Shown here in pieces: positions 15,966 to 25,547 of a DNA stretch of 64,000 nt (its first letter is position 1; each line of letters opens with the position of its first letter). Under the pieces are notes generated by a model, which was not told the DNA's origin, searched no databases, and was given only the letters and a program-made list of their open reading frames with translations. The stretch comes from Arcicella sp040387735 (GTDB taxonomy: Bacteria > Bacteroidota > Bacteroidia > Cytophagales > Spirosomataceae). A program made the position numbers and the translations under genes. The stretch is from the NCBI GenBank assembly GCA_040387735.1, contig JAZKDE010000138.1:14551-78550 (forward strand), written 5' to 3'.

Positions 15966-18773
15966 CTATAGTTGTCCAAATATTTTCATTTGTCGCATTG
16001 TCCACGGAATTTCTTCGGTTTCTTTTTCTAAGCCTTCATCTAACTTTATTCTTAGAAATTTCACTTTTGGTGTGCTTAAAAGTATGGTGTTATCTCCCTC
16101 ATTTCCAGTTATTTGTTTTGAAGTTTCCTCCCAAGTATTACCATCAACTGACGTTTCGATGCTGTATTTTCGAGGGAAAGTTTGCGAGGTTTGTGGTGGA
16201 ACTGGTGGCATATTAGGTTTTGGAGGCGTAAATTTTCTGATTGGAGCGGCATTAAATTGAAGTTCAGAAAGACTTATATTTTTCGGAAATTCTACTTGGT
16301 ACCACATTCCTTTTTCTTGTTTTTTACCCGTTGACCAACCTTCATACGTAAATGCACTTTGTGGCGAAACATTACCGCCAATGCGAGTTGAGGCTGTATG
16401 ACTGGCTGTTATTTTTAAACCATCAGCTATTTGAAATTCTTTTGGCGTTGATTTGATGAGCTTTTCGTACTGAAAAATACTGTTCTGAGTTGCGGTACTT
16501 GCTCGAATTTTGGCAACTTGTTGTGGTGTAATCAGCGAAGCATCGTTTGATAAACCATTTCGGATATATGAAATAACATCAGAAACCCAAGCGTCATCGT
16601 GGTCTTTCATACTCGCCATCATGCCACCCGCATACGTTTTTCCTTCAATTGCTCCTTCCATTCCGTGCAGAACCACTTTTATTGCATAGTCGGGATGTGC
16701 TTGAATTCGTTGTGAGCCAGCCAAGGCCGGTGCCATTAGTTTGCCGTTGCCTACGGGCGTTCCCATGCCATTGTTTCCGTGACATTGCGAACACAATTCG
16801 TTATAAATTATGGCTCCTCTGTCCACGATTTCCTTTTGTTCTTTGCTCAATTCAGCAGCTCCAAACGGCCCCATATTCCTCGGTTTTGGCGGTGTGATTA
16901 TTTGCTCACCAACCAATTTTACGCCTGCGGCTTTATTATTTGTCATTGCGGTTTTTACGCTATTTTCTAAATCAGGGACTTTTAATACTTTAGCCGTCAG
17001 CATTGTTTGAATCACCACATCCGTATTTGGGTCGCTCATAGCTGTTTTGTAGTCAGTTTCTAAATCTTTTGCCCCCGCCTTGTATAATGTTTCGCTGGCA
17101 CGCAACGCTTGGATACGAATACGAGGATTTGGGTCTTTCAATAGTTTTTGAACCACGTCAATTTTCAACGCATTAAGTCCTTCTAAAGACCATATAGCGT
17201 GAATTCTGGCTAAAATATTTTTATTGGTCAAAGCCATTACCTTTAGTGCTGGCACAACCGAAAGGTCTTTTTTCAAGACAATCAATTGTTGCGCTGCATC
17301 TCGTCGCCAGCCGTTGGGGTGTTCTAAGTGTTTAACCAAAGCCGCAGAAGTTTCATTGAGCATTTTTGGCTGATTTTTATCACGCTCTTTTCCATCGTAG
17401 GTAATTCGCCAAATTCTGCCCAAACCAACTATTTTATCCAATTGATACTGCTCGATTTTTGTGCGTAAATACGTTCCTTTTTGCGTCCATTGCCCTTCTT
17501 GAATAATTCCGTGATACATATCCGTAATGTACAAAGTTCCATCGGGAGCGGTGGTCATGTCAACGGGTCTAAAAAGTGGATCCGTGGAACGTAAAAATTC
17601 AGATTTTTGGTCTTGATAAACATTATGAAGTGTTGTCAGTCCTTCGCTAACAACTGGATTTATTTGTCGGACAATCCGAGCAACAGGTTCACCGTAAAAA
17701 TATTGACCTTTAATGTTTTCAGGTAATCGGTCGCCCCGATAAATATCGTTTCCTGCCGAACCCGTAACGTGATTTAAAGAGCCATCTGGTTGTCTAATTT
17801 CGTCCATTCCGCCTTGCATATCGGCAATTTTCACGGCCGCACCCCAAGGAACATCGAAACCTTTGGCAAATTCATTGGGTACTTCAAAATTGCCATAATG
17901 AATCGGAAACTGAAAATAAGAAGGTAATCCACTTGCCCCACCTTGAAACCAAAGTTTGCCGTCATCATCGTGCGTAACACCCCATTGAGCTCTATTAAAA
18001 CCCGTTTTTTCACGAATTACGCCATTAGGTGTTTCTCTCACTCGAAAAGCATTTACGGTGCTGTAAAGCCAGTTGTCCATTCCATAATACATGAATGCTT
18101 GTTGATGTTCAACATTGCCCGAACGACCATATTTGGTCGTAAAAAGCTCTTTTTTATCTGCTTTCCCATCTCCATTTGTATCGGTGTATTTGTACACATT
18201 ATCGGCATCGGACTCCATTGTGAGAATACAATCTTTCCCGTAAGGCAACACAAAACGGGGGAAAATCAACTTATCGACGAATGTTGTACCTGTTTCGTAA
18301 ACGCCATCGTTATTTTTATCTTCCCATCGAGAAATTCTACTGGTGGGTTCTAACTCATTTTTTGAATCGGCATCGAGCATATACGAACGGAGTTCCAAAA
18401 CATACATTCGTCCATTTCCGTCAAACGCAATTTCTCCTGGTTGTTGGATGGCGGGTTCAGTCAAAACGGGTTCAATATGATAGCCTGGCGGTAAAAGAAA
18501 TTTGCTTTTTTCTTCTTCCACCCGAAGCGGCATGACGGGCTGTTTTGGCTCTAAATCAATGCCTTTCCAGTTTTCATCATTAGGGTCAACGCCATCGGGA
18601 ATTTTTACTTTTGGCAGACTATCCGTTTGAAAACTACTAATAATCTGAGCCAAATGAAGATATTGATTTGGCTTAGAAATGATAAATGAACTTAATATAA
18701 ACGCAAAAAAAACGACTATCAAAGAAATCTTCGTCGATAAATTAGTTGGAGGTCTTTTCGTGATTTTTTTCAT
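15966..18773 (-). CDS. PVC-type membrane-anchored dehydrogenase with cytochrome c and discoidin-like domain
   Basis: This 935-residue exported protein has an N-terminal hydrophobic anchor (about 17-36, LIVVFFAFILSSFIIS). A six-bladed propeller of the glucose/sorbosone dehydrogenase type follows (PPGYHIEPVLTEPAIQQPGE, FDGNGRMYVLELR, PDGTLYITDMYHG). Next are HEAT-like repeats (about 490-620, HLEHPNGWRRDAAQQL), a c-type cytochrome with CSQCH near residue 661, and a C-terminal F5/8C-like beta domain (MWYQVEFPKNISLSELQF). Such fusions are abundant in Planctomycetes and Bacteroidota carbohydrate loci and are thought to oxidise sugars in the periplasm. It stands alone between GH78 and the GH106 unit. 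The substrate is unknown. Confidence 0.85.
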   Translation of the reverse strand: MKKITKRPPTNLSTKISLIVVFFAFILSSFIISKPNQYLHLAQIISSFQTDSLPKVKIPDGVDPNDENWKGIDLEPKQPVMPLRVEEEKSKFLLPPGYHIEPVLTEPAIQQPGEIAFDGNGRMYVLELRSYMLDADSKNELEPTSRISRWEDKNNDGVYETGTTFVDKLIFPRFVLPYGKDCILTMESDADNVYKYTDTNGDGKADKKELFTTKYGRSGNVEHQQAFMYYGMDNWLYSTVNAFRVRETPNGVIREKTGFNRAQWGVTHDDDGKLWFQGGASGLPSYFQFPIHYGNFEVPNEFAKGFDVPWGAAVKIADMQGGMDEIRQPDGSLNHVTGSAGNDIYRGDRLPENIKGQYFYGEPVARIVRQINPVVSEGLTTLHNVYQDQKSEFLRSTDPLFRPVDMTTAPDGTLYITDMYHGIIQEGQWTQKGTYLRTKIEQYQLDKIVGLGRIWRITYDGKERDKNQPKMLNETSAALVKHLEHPNGWRRDAAQQLIVLKKDLSVVPALKVMALTNKNILARIHAIWSLEGLNALKIDVVQKLLKDPNPRIRIQALRASETLYKAGAKDLETDYKTAMSDPNTDVVIQTMLTAKVLKVPDLENSVKTAMTNNKAAGVKLVGEQIITPPKPRNMGPFGAAELSKEQKEIVDRGAIIYNELCSQCHGNNGMGTPVGNGKLMAPALAGSQRIQAHPDYAIKVVLHGMEGAIEGKTYAGGMMASMKDHDDAWVSDVISYIRNGLSNDASLITPQQVAKIRASTATQNSIFQYEKLIKSTPKEFQIADGLKITASHTASTRIGGNVSPQSAFTYEGWSTGKKQEKGMWYQVEFPKNISLSELQFNAAPIRKFTPPKPNMPPVPPQTSQTFPRKYSIETSVDGNTWEETSKQITGNEGDNTILLSTPKVKFLRIKLDEGLEKETEEIPWTMRQMKIFGQL

Positions 18774-18957
18774 TTTAAGGAGGTTGGGATAAGATTACTT
18801 TAAGTAAAATAGTTATTTTTTTTATTTGAATTATTATATAAATAAAGGGCTAAATTTTGATATTTTACTTATGTATAGATAATAAGGCTTTTCTCCTCGA
18901 CGATTCGGCATATTTTAAGGTTAGAAAATAAGTCTTATTCAGTTAATAATAAAAAAT

Positions 18958-18990
18958 CCGCTATCAAATTCATGAAAGATTTGATAGCGG
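18958..18990 (-). terminator. Intrinsic terminator of the GH1/Dabb/GH106 operon
   Basis: CCGCTATCAAAT at 18958-18969 pairs perfectly with 18979-18990, with a 9-base loop. In the leftward direction the stem is followed by a run of Ts (GGATTTTTTATTATT). It lies 45 bases beyond the GH106 stop. Confidence 0.8.
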
Positions 18991-19002
18991 ACTAAGCGTA
19001 AT

Positions 19003-19012
19003 NNNNNNNNNN
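19003..19012. other. Assembly gap (10 N)
   Basis: Ten Ns are flanked on both sides by CGTAAT, suggesting two contig ends that overlap or a short unresolved join. It is intergenic and no gene is interrupted. Confidence 0.98.
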
Positions 19013-19034
19013 CGTAATATTTGAATTAGAAATA

Positions 19035-22000
19035 TTATTTTTTTACTAAAATTTTAACCGTTCCAATTATTCCTGATGGCAATAAAGGGGAATTTGCTTG
19101 GTAAAACGGCATGGTTGTAAAAGTAGTTTTGTTTTTCACATCTGCTTGAGCATCACCAATTAATCGGTTTACCCAAAGGTTCGTAACTTTTACTTGAATG
19201 GTATTTTCGCCCGCTTTTATAGCTTCTGAAATATCCAATTTAAAAGGTTTTTTCCAAGCAGTTCCTACGTTTTTACCGTTTATAATTACCTCTGCAATGT
19301 TTTTTACATCGCCTAAATCAACCATGTAACTTGCTGATTTGTTGATAGATGATATGTTAAAAGTATTGTCGTAAGTGGCCGTTCCAGAGAAATACTTTAC
19401 ATCATTATCTGTACTTTCTGACCATGAAGACAACTTGTTAAACGTTAGTTTTTTATCATTAAATTCTACATTCCAAGGCGTTGCGATTGGTGCTAAAGTT
19501 GTTTCTGCTTTTGATGCTTTAGTGAAATTATTAGCGGTCGTTTTTTCACTGAAAACAATGAAAAAAGCATCCCATGATTCAAATTTTAGAGGAATAATCG
19601 TTCTGCTATCTTTGATTTGGTACGATACTTTTTCCGTTTTTCCCGTTTGTGCATTCCATAATTCGGGTACTTTTCCTGTTACGCTGAAACTTACTTCCGC
19701 ATCGGTTGCATCTGCTCCACGATTATCTAACCAATAAATGTCTTGGTTAGCGATTTGACGGTGACGGAAAAGAATTTTGTTTTTGGCATTTGAAATGATA
19801 ACGTCTGGTTGTAGAGAGATAGCCTGCAACGTCTCTACGGTTGTTACGTTTGGTTTTGCCCAAATTTCGGTAGCTAATTTCTGAAATTCAGCGTCATTGT
19901 CGGATAAACTTGGCGATTTTTCTGGTTTTGTTCCTACTACTTTTATGCCTGCATCAACCAACATTTTGATTTTTTTCAGAACCGGTAAAGTCATGAATTT
20001 TGCGGATTCATCTAACATCAAAACCTTGTAACTACTTCCACTGTTGGCAACTAATTTGCCATCTTTCGCTTGAATGACATTTAAAAGTGCTGATGAATTG
20101 ACAAAATCAAACTCAAAACCCGCAGGAATATTTGGTAATTTATCTTTACAAACTAAAGTTACATTGGTATTTTCACCGTAATAATAAAGAATATCGGCTA
20201 CATTTTTCCCCTGTTGGAGCATATATGAACTACGTCCTAAATATCCCATCCAAGCCTTTCCACCTGCTTCTGCCCACGTTTCGAGGCGAGTAAAATATTG
20301 TCCGAATGGTCCAAGTGAAAACCCTGGTTTTCTATCATCAAGAGGCTGATGCACAGAAGTATGAATCACAAAACGGTTTAGACCCGAAGCCATTTCCATA
20401 TCCGCAGTGCGTTTTAATTTCTCAGGATGCCAACTAAACGCATTTTGAATAGAAGTCATTGATTCAGCCGCCACAATATTTTGTCCGTAGATATTGGCAA
20501 CTGAAGCTGCCTCTCTGATGTCGGCTTCACTGCGAGCTTCTTCCGAATCTCCACCTGCTAAACTTCCCGGTGTCCACATGGCCGACATCGGAATATCCGC
20601 ATTGCGTTTTACGTCCATACCATCCGCTAAAAAAATACGCCCATTTTCGTGTGATTCTGTGTAGCGTTTCATGCCACGCTTATGTAATTCTTCGCCAATG
20701 ACATCGTAATGATTTTCAGCAATCATTTCACCAATGGTTTTTCTAAAATCCCACAAGAATTTTTCACTCGATTCTAAATTATTTACCACTCGACCTGTTA
20801 ATGCAGGAATCCAAGGAGTGATGGCATAACCACGTCTTTTCTGAAATTCTTGCGGAAAATCTTTCGTCCAGTTCATGTGTCCAGCTTCGTAACTATCCAA
20901 AACCATGTATTGAAGTCCCTTCGCACCCATCAATCCACCCGTTGCATCTTTGTACATATCGAGGTAAGTATTGATATATTTTCTAACGGCATCTTTGTCT
21001 AATTTATCAACTTCCAAACCCGTTGCTTCTGGCGATGCAGGGTGATTTTGACGACCCGTAAGAGAGTATCCCAAACGAACAACCATCCAATTTCCCGCAG
21101 GAACATCCCATTCAAGGCTTCCATCGACATTCATTTTTCCAGTTAAATCTATAACGTCCGTTGTTGGAATGGCCTCAATATTTTCTGTTGAAACTCCAGA
21201 TTTATATTCTTCTTTCCATGCCGAGAATCCCGCTTTATCTTCGGCTTGGTCGATACGAGATGTATTGAAAAGTACAAATTCCGAAATATTTGTTCCTGCG
21301 GGTTTAGGAGCTTCCGTCATGCCCATCATTGCCATAATTGGGCTTAATTCCCCTTTGAGTGTCTCAAAGCAAATACGCCAATATTTGGCGGTTGTAGTAG
21401 GAATCTGTGTAGTGATAAAAGGCAATGTTGTATTACAAACTTTGGCAACTGTTTTAAAATTCACACCGTCGTCACTGACTTTTAGACTTCTATTGGTAGG
21501 ACCACCATTAAATTCTGCCAATTCTCCTGCTTCTCCCATTCCAAGTCCAAACGCCTTAAAAGTTTGGGGAGAATCAAATTGATATTGCACCCACATATCC
21601 TTTCCAATTTCCATTGGTGGTAGCAAATACGTTTGGTTGGCATTATGGTCGAGCATCAATTTGGTATCAAAATTCCCACCACTTTTAGACATTTTAGGCT
21701 GTAAATCCATTAAATGTTTTTCGTTACTTGGTAGTTTATAAGCAATTACAAGAGCATCAGACGAAAAATGAGGTTTTTCACCGATAAAGCCACCCATAAC
21801 TCCTCCTGCATTCGTTTCAATATCACTATATTTCCCAATAACATCAGGTAATTTAGGTAATTGAATCGTTTGTTTTTTTCCGCCTTCTACCAATGCTTCT
21901 GTAAAAACATACTTTTTCATAGCATCTTTGGGTTCAACCCAAGGTCCACCTGTTACGCTCCACCCTGGCGAACCCGCAATGGCCATTTCAAGACCTTTTT

Positions 22001-22310
22001 TGTCCGCCAATTCAGTTGTAAATTTGAAAGCATCTTTCCAATCTGGTTGCATAAAAACCAGCTTTTTAGGCACAATTACAGGCGTAAATAGGTTGGCATC
22101 AAAGTTTTGGAAACCGCCAATTCCTACTCGGCTCATCCAATCTAAATCTTTTTGGATACCGTCTTTCGTAATATTCCCATTCATCCAATGCCACCAAACT
22201 CGTGGCTTTGCAGAATTTGGGGGCGTTTGAAATTGTGTTCTGTCTTGGGCTTGACTAAAAGTAGCATTCAGTAAAAGTCCACAGATAAGATATTTAGGTT
22301 TTATTTTCAC
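19035..22310 (-). CDS. GH106-type alpha-L-rhamnosidase, secreted
   Basis: This 1091-residue exported glycosidase has a signal peptide (about 1-21, ending FSQAQ). The family opening is clear: PRVWWHWMNGNITKDGI (36-52), followed by DLDWMSRVGIGGFQNFD. The catalytic barrel region contains LDSYEAGHMNWTKDFP and ESHENGRIFLADG. The C-terminal part carries a galactose-binding-like beta sandwich (VIINGKNVGTAWKKPF and ENTIQVKVTNLWVNRLIG), usual in the family. The start codon is GTG. An in-frame TAA six codons upstream and the position of the signal peptide make it the only plausible start. It is the last gene of the GH1-Dabb-GH106 operon (15-base gap) and is followed by a strong terminator. The action on rhamnosides is known for the family; the natural substrate here is unknown. 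Confidence 0.88.
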   Translation of the reverse strand: MKIKPKYLICGLLLNATFSQAQDRTQFQTPPNSAKPRVWWHWMNGNITKDGIQKDLDWMSRVGIGGFQNFDANLFTPVIVPKKLVFMQPDWKDAFKFTTELADKKGLEMAIAGSPGWSVTGGPWVEPKDAMKKYVFTEALVEGGKKQTIQLPKLPDVIGKYSDIETNAGGVMGGFIGEKPHFSSDALVIAYKLPSNEKHLMDLQPKMSKSGGNFDTKLMLDHNANQTYLLPPMEIGKDMWVQYQFDSPQTFKAFGLGMGEAGELAEFNGGPTNRSLKVSDDGVNFKTVAKVCNTTLPFITTQIPTTTAKYWRICFETLKGELSPIMAMMGMTEAPKPAGTNISEFVLFNTSRIDQAEDKAGFSAWKEEYKSGVSTENIEAIPTTDVIDLTGKMNVDGSLEWDVPAGNWMVVRLGYSLTGRQNHPASPEATGLEVDKLDKDAVRKYINTYLDMYKDATGGLMGAKGLQYMVLDSYEAGHMNWTKDFPQEFQKRRGYAITPWIPALTGRVVNNLESSEKFLWDFRKTIGEMIAENHYDVIGEELHKRGMKRYTESHENGRIFLADGMDVKRNADIPMSAMWTPGSLAGGDSEEARSEADIREAASVANIYGQNIVAAESMTSIQNAFSWHPEKLKRTADMEMASGLNRFVIHTSVHQPLDDRKPGFSLGPFGQYFTRLETWAEAGGKAWMGYLGRSSYMLQQGKNVADILYYYGENTNVTLVCKDKLPNIPAGFEFDFVNSSALLNVIQAKDGKLVANSGSSYKVLMLDESAKFMTLPVLKKIKMLVDAGIKVVGTKPEKSPSLSDNDAEFQKLATEIWAKPNVTTVETLQAISLQPDVIISNAKNKILFRHRQIANQDIYWLDNRGADATDAEVSFSVTGKVPELWNAQTGKTEKVSYQIKDSRTIIPLKFESWDAFFIVFSEKTTANNFTKASKAETTLAPIATPWNVEFNDKKLTFNKLSSWSESTDNDVKYFSGTATYDNTFNISSINKSASYMVDLGDVKNIAEVIINGKNVGTAWKKPFKLDISEAIKAGENTIQVKVTNLWVNRLIGDAQADVKNKTTFTTMPFYQANSPLLPSGIIGTVKILVKK

Positions 22311-22325
22311 TTTAAGAGAATTATT

Positions 22326-22619
22326 TTAGCTGATTTTTTCATAATCTATTTCCAAAAAATCTTCCACATGAGCCATCCAAAAATTCTGAATGAAATGAAT
22401 ATGAATGGGATGATTTGAATAAATATCGTATTGTTCTTGGTTATCAAATTCCATTGAAATACCATATTCAAATTTGTTTTTTGGACTGGTTTGCTTCAAA
22501 ACTTCAAATTTTTGAACATCGGGTATTTCTCCAAGTTTATCAACGGCAACAAAAAATGCTTGTTTGTTTTTGGGACTAATTGAACTTTTGAGTTTTAAAA
22601 TTACTGAATGTCGTATCAT
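22326..22619 (-). CDS. Dabb (stress-responsive A/B barrel) domain protein
   Basis: This 97-residue ferredoxin-like barrel protein matches the Dabb family. It begins MIRHSVILKLKSSISP, has the middle YGISMEFDNQEQYDIYSNHP and ends with HIHFIQNFWMAHVEDFLEIDY, the usual His-containing motif. Family members are dimers of uncertain function; a few are polyketide cyclases such as olivetolic acid cyclase. It is sandwiched between GH1 (12-base gap) and GH106 (15-base gap) in one operon and has no signal peptide, so it is probably cytoplasmic. A role on a released phenolic or keto-sugar intermediate can be imagined but nothing in the sequence proves it. Confidence 0.82.
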   Translation of the reverse strand: MIRHSVILKLKSSISPKNKQAFFVAVDKLGEIPDVQKFEVLKQTSPKNKFEYGISMEFDNQEQYDIYSNHPIHIHFIQNFWMAHVEDFLEIDYEKIS

Positions 22620-22631
22620 TTATTTTTATTT

Positions 22632-24065
22632 TTATAATCCTTTATGCTCTTTAATTATCTTCTGGTAGTTGTAATAACTTTGTTTTGGGGTGCGTTCTTG
22701 GGTTTTGAAATCAACATAAATTAAGCCCAATCGTTTGGTATAACCCGAAACCCATTCAAAATTATCCCAACCACTCCAAACTACATATCCATGTAAATTT
22801 GCTCCTTCTTTTTTGGCTTTCAATGCCCATTCAACGTGGCGTTTGATATAATCTGTTCGTAAAGGATCATTGATTTTATTATTCACTTTTACGTCTTCGC
22901 CTTTAAAACTTGCTCCATTTTCGGTGATGATTACAGTTGGATTTCCGTATTCATTTTTCAAACGCATGAGCATTTTATAAAGATATTCTGGCATTACTGG
23001 TCCTACACTTGACTTTACAGAATCGGCATCAGGATTATTATCGAGCCATTTTAATGACATAGCGGTATCTTCGCTCTTCACAACGGCAGGAGCATAAAAG
23101 TTAATTCCCAAAAAATCAGGCTTTTGTGAACCTATAAAGGCCATGTCTTCTTTGCTTGGTTTAAATGTTGGATTATATTTTGCCAAAGAATCCAATGCCA
23201 TTTTAGGATATTTTCCCTTGTAAAGTGGGTCTAAGAAAAGGTCATTTATTAAAACGTCTTGGAATTTCGCCGCTTTCACGTCAGCCAAATTTTTTGTATC
23301 CCAAGGAGCAGCAGGATTTACATTGAGTACAATCCCGATTTCACCTTTTACCTTTAAATCATGATGGTACTTTATCACCCTCGCATTTGTCATTAATTGA
23401 CGGTGAGCTTTTTGCATTTGGCTCATGTAATATTCTTTGGCAGGCAATTTATTGTCTTGGGAATTTAGCATATTTTCTACCAAGAAAAACTCAATGTAAG
23501 GTTCATTAAAAGTGATAAATTTCTTCACTTTTTTGCCATAACGGTCAATAACAAGTTTAGCGTAATTGAAATACCAATTACCCATTTCTGGATTGCCCCA
23601 ACCGCCTTTTTGTAAAAGTCCCGCAGGATAGTCGAAGTGATAAATGGTAAGCAAAGGCTCAATACCAGCGGCTAATAAATCATCAATTAATACATCATAA
23701 TGTTTTAGGGCAATTTCATTAGGTTTGCCCGTTCCGTCTGGAATAATTCTACTCCAATCCAATGAAAAACGGTACGCATTTACGCCCAATTCCTTCATCA
23801 ATTGTATGTCTTTGAGGTATTGAGTACGGTCATACATATTGATAGAAACATTTCCTGTTTGTTTTTCACCAATCGTAAATTGAGTAATGCCAACTTTGTT
23901 AGTCAAGAAATCCCATTTAGATTCTCCTTTTCCATCAGTTTGGTAAGCACCTTCTACTTGATAGGCAGCGGTGGCAACACCCCAAAGAAAGGGCGATTTT
24001 TTTTGAGATTGTGCAGTTAAAACTGTAAAAATCAATAAGCTAAAAGTAATGAGCGTTTTATTCAT
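22632..24065 (-). CDS. GH1 beta-glucosidase, exported
   Basis: This 477-residue family 1 glycosidase carries an N-terminal signal peptide (about 1-20, ending TAQSQ), unlike most cytoplasmic GH1 enzymes. The diagnostic motifs are FLWGVATAAYQVEGA (26-40), the acid/base Glu188 in FITFNEP and the nucleophile Glu382 in IITENG. YVVWSGWDNFEWVSGY near the C-terminus forms the aglycone and sugar subsite. It would remove beta-linked glucose (or a related sugar) after rhamnose trimming, for example from rutinose- or neohesperidose-type glycosides. It heads the GH1-Dabb-GH106 operon. A decayed receptor-gene fragment lies between it and the candidate operator at 24419. Confidence 0.93.
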   Translation of the reverse strand: MNKTLITFSLLIFTVLTAQSQKKSPFLWGVATAAYQVEGAYQTDGKGESKWDFLTNKVGITQFTIGEKQTGNVSINMYDRTQYLKDIQLMKELGVNAYRFSLDWSRIIPDGTGKPNEIALKHYDVLIDDLLAAGIEPLLTIYHFDYPAGLLQKGGWGNPEMGNWYFNYAKLVIDRYGKKVKKFITFNEPYIEFFLVENMLNSQDNKLPAKEYYMSQMQKAHRQLMTNARVIKYHHDLKVKGEIGIVLNVNPAAPWDTKNLADVKAAKFQDVLINDLFLDPLYKGKYPKMALDSLAKYNPTFKPSKEDMAFIGSQKPDFLGINFYAPAVVKSEDTAMSLKWLDNNPDADSVKSSVGPVMPEYLYKMLMRLKNEYGNPTVIITENGASFKGEDVKVNNKINDPLRTDYIKRHVEWALKAKKEGANLHGYVVWSGWDNFEWVSGYTKRLGLIYVDFKTQERTPKQSYYNYQKIIKEHKGL

Positions 24066-24099
24066 GATTGTTGTAATACGACTGTTTGTTTTGAAACTG

Positions 24100-24273
24100 T
24101 TACGGTTGATTTTTGCTAATATAATCTTTATTTATACCTTTTAAAGTAACAGGTGCACCTGCTAAGGCTTCAGCTTTTGCATCTATAATTTTACCTAACT
24201 GGGCATACACAGAAGAACTAACGAAAGCCCCAAAAAGTACAGACTAAAGGGTTGGGGAAGTTGATTTTTTCAT
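24100..24273 (-). pseudogene. Relic 5' end of an outer-membrane receptor-like gene
   Basis: Reading leftward from the ATG at 24273 gives MKKSTSPTL, an in-frame TAG, then SVLFGAFVSSSVYAQ, LGKIIDAKAEALAGAP and VTLKGINKDYIS before a TAA at 24100. This is a signal peptide followed by the start of a CarboxypepD_reg-like plug domain (GKIxDAxxxxLAGAPVTLKG), as at the N-terminus of SusC/TonB-dependent receptors. Only about 58 codons remain, with one nonsense codon. The rest of the gene is absent, and GH1 begins 35 bases further on. It is probably what remains after deletion of a glycan or glycoside importer. Confidence 0.6.
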
Positions 24274-24418
24274 ATTTTTGGTTGATTAATTGACAAGATA
24301 TTTATTTCTCTAAACGATTGAGATTAAGAATTGCAGTTGGGATTTTATTAAATTATACCCATGAAAAATTGTACTATTCTTGAAAGTTTGAGCAAAAATA
24401 TTCACGTCAAATAGTCGA

Positions 24419-24442
24419 ACCATCCTGTACTTTCCTTGTCTT
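24419..24442 (-). promoter_or_regulatory. Operator-like motif upstream of the relic/GH1 operon
   Basis: The minus strand reads AGACAAG, 4 bases, then GTACAGGATGGT, matching the motif upstream of GH78 at 15886-15908 in 19 positions. It is 146 bases above the relic start and just downstream of the AraC gene. It is a candidate binding site for that regulator. Confidence 0.4.
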
Positions 24443-24545
24443 TTGGATGATTTTTTTATTGCAATATTTCAATAAAAAATGGAGCAAATTTGATTGGAAT
24501 GAATCAATAACTTGTGAATCAAAAGAATTCCAATCGTATTCAAAA

Positions 24546-25457
24546 TCAATACATTTCGGTGTATTCTTTGGGGGTAATTCCCGTTTGACTTTTAAAGAAT
24601 CGAGAAAAATTACTTGGCGTTTGATTGCATAAATTCACTGCAATTTCAGCAATTTGAAAATTTGAATACTTCAAAAGTGTTTTTGCTTCTAAAATCAGCA
24701 TTTCATTGAGTAAATCTTGGGCAGTTTTATCGGTGCAGTTTTTTACACATTTGTTCAGGTAGTTGGGGGAAATGTTTAAAATATAAGCATATTCGGCGAT
24801 AGTTTGCTTTTGATAAATGTTTTGAGATAAGGAATATTTGTACTGTTCCGTAATTTTCAAAAAAGCATTTTTAGTCTTTTTTATTTGGTTCGGTAGTTCC
24901 TTTTTTAGCTCTTCAAATAGTACTAAAAGATAGGACGAAATCAAGTTCTTATCAATCGCATTTTCGTCTTCGTAGAATGTTAATAACCGCTCCAAAATAG
25001 TTTCGATATGCCTTTGAGTTTGTTGGGAAATCTGGATAACTGGGTTTGATTGGAAGTTGAAAAATTGGAAATTATCGCTGAGATAATTCTTTGGTAAAAA
25101 CTGAAATATAACCTCATCAAAATGACAGAAAAAACCTTCAGTATCAGCACTCATGGTTTCGTGTTGGGTAATTTGGTAAGAAGGTAAAAAGAACAGCGAA
25201 GATTCCCCAAATTCATAGCTGTTTAGCCCTTTACTTCGCTTGGATTTACCTTTCTTCAGGTACAGAAAATCGCAAATCGTTTTGCGGTGGGGTGGTAATG
25301 GGAAAATCAATTTATTAACATAATTTTCCAAGCGATTTACATGGAAAAATTGATGTTTGGTGTTGGAAATAACGGGTTGCCAATCAATAGAATGAGAATG
25401 GAAGCCCGTCATGTCAGAAGGTTGAAGGGTCGGTATTTTTTCGGATTTATTCATCAT
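24546..25457 (-). CDS. AraC-family transcriptional regulator
   Basis: This 303-residue regulator has a cupin-like sensor region (about 30-150, with FLYLKKGKSKRSKG and ESSLFFLPSYQITQHE) and a C-terminal double helix-turn-helix. The first helix pair is around TIAEYAYILNISPNYLNKCV and the second around NFQIAEIAVNLCNQTPSNFS, ending in the standard SQTGITPKEYTEMY. It lies directly upstream of the GH1/Dabb/GH106 operon and points the same way, so it is the natural candidate to control the rhamnosidase genes. The shared motif upstream of GH78 and of the GH1 unit could be its site. The inducer is unknown. Confidence 0.88.
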   Translation of the reverse strand: MMNKSEKIPTLQPSDMTGFHSHSIDWQPVISNTKHQFFHVNRLENYVNKLIFPLPPHRKTICDFLYLKKGKSKRSKGLNSYEFGESSLFFLPSYQITQHETMSADTEGFFCHFDEVIFQFLPKNYLSDNFQFFNFQSNPVIQISQQTQRHIETILERLLTFYEDENAIDKNLISSYLLVLFEELKKELPNQIKKTKNAFLKITEQYKYSLSQNIYQKQTIAEYAYILNISPNYLNKCVKNCTDKTAQDLLNEMLILEAKTLLKYSNFQIAEIAVNLCNQTPSNFSRFFKSQTGITPKEYTEMY

Positions 25458-25547
25458 CTGACAAGTTTTAAATATCGAATCAAGTGTGTCATTGTTCGAC
25501 TTGTTCGAGATAAATTAATGACAAATAATACAAACTATGTTTAGGTG

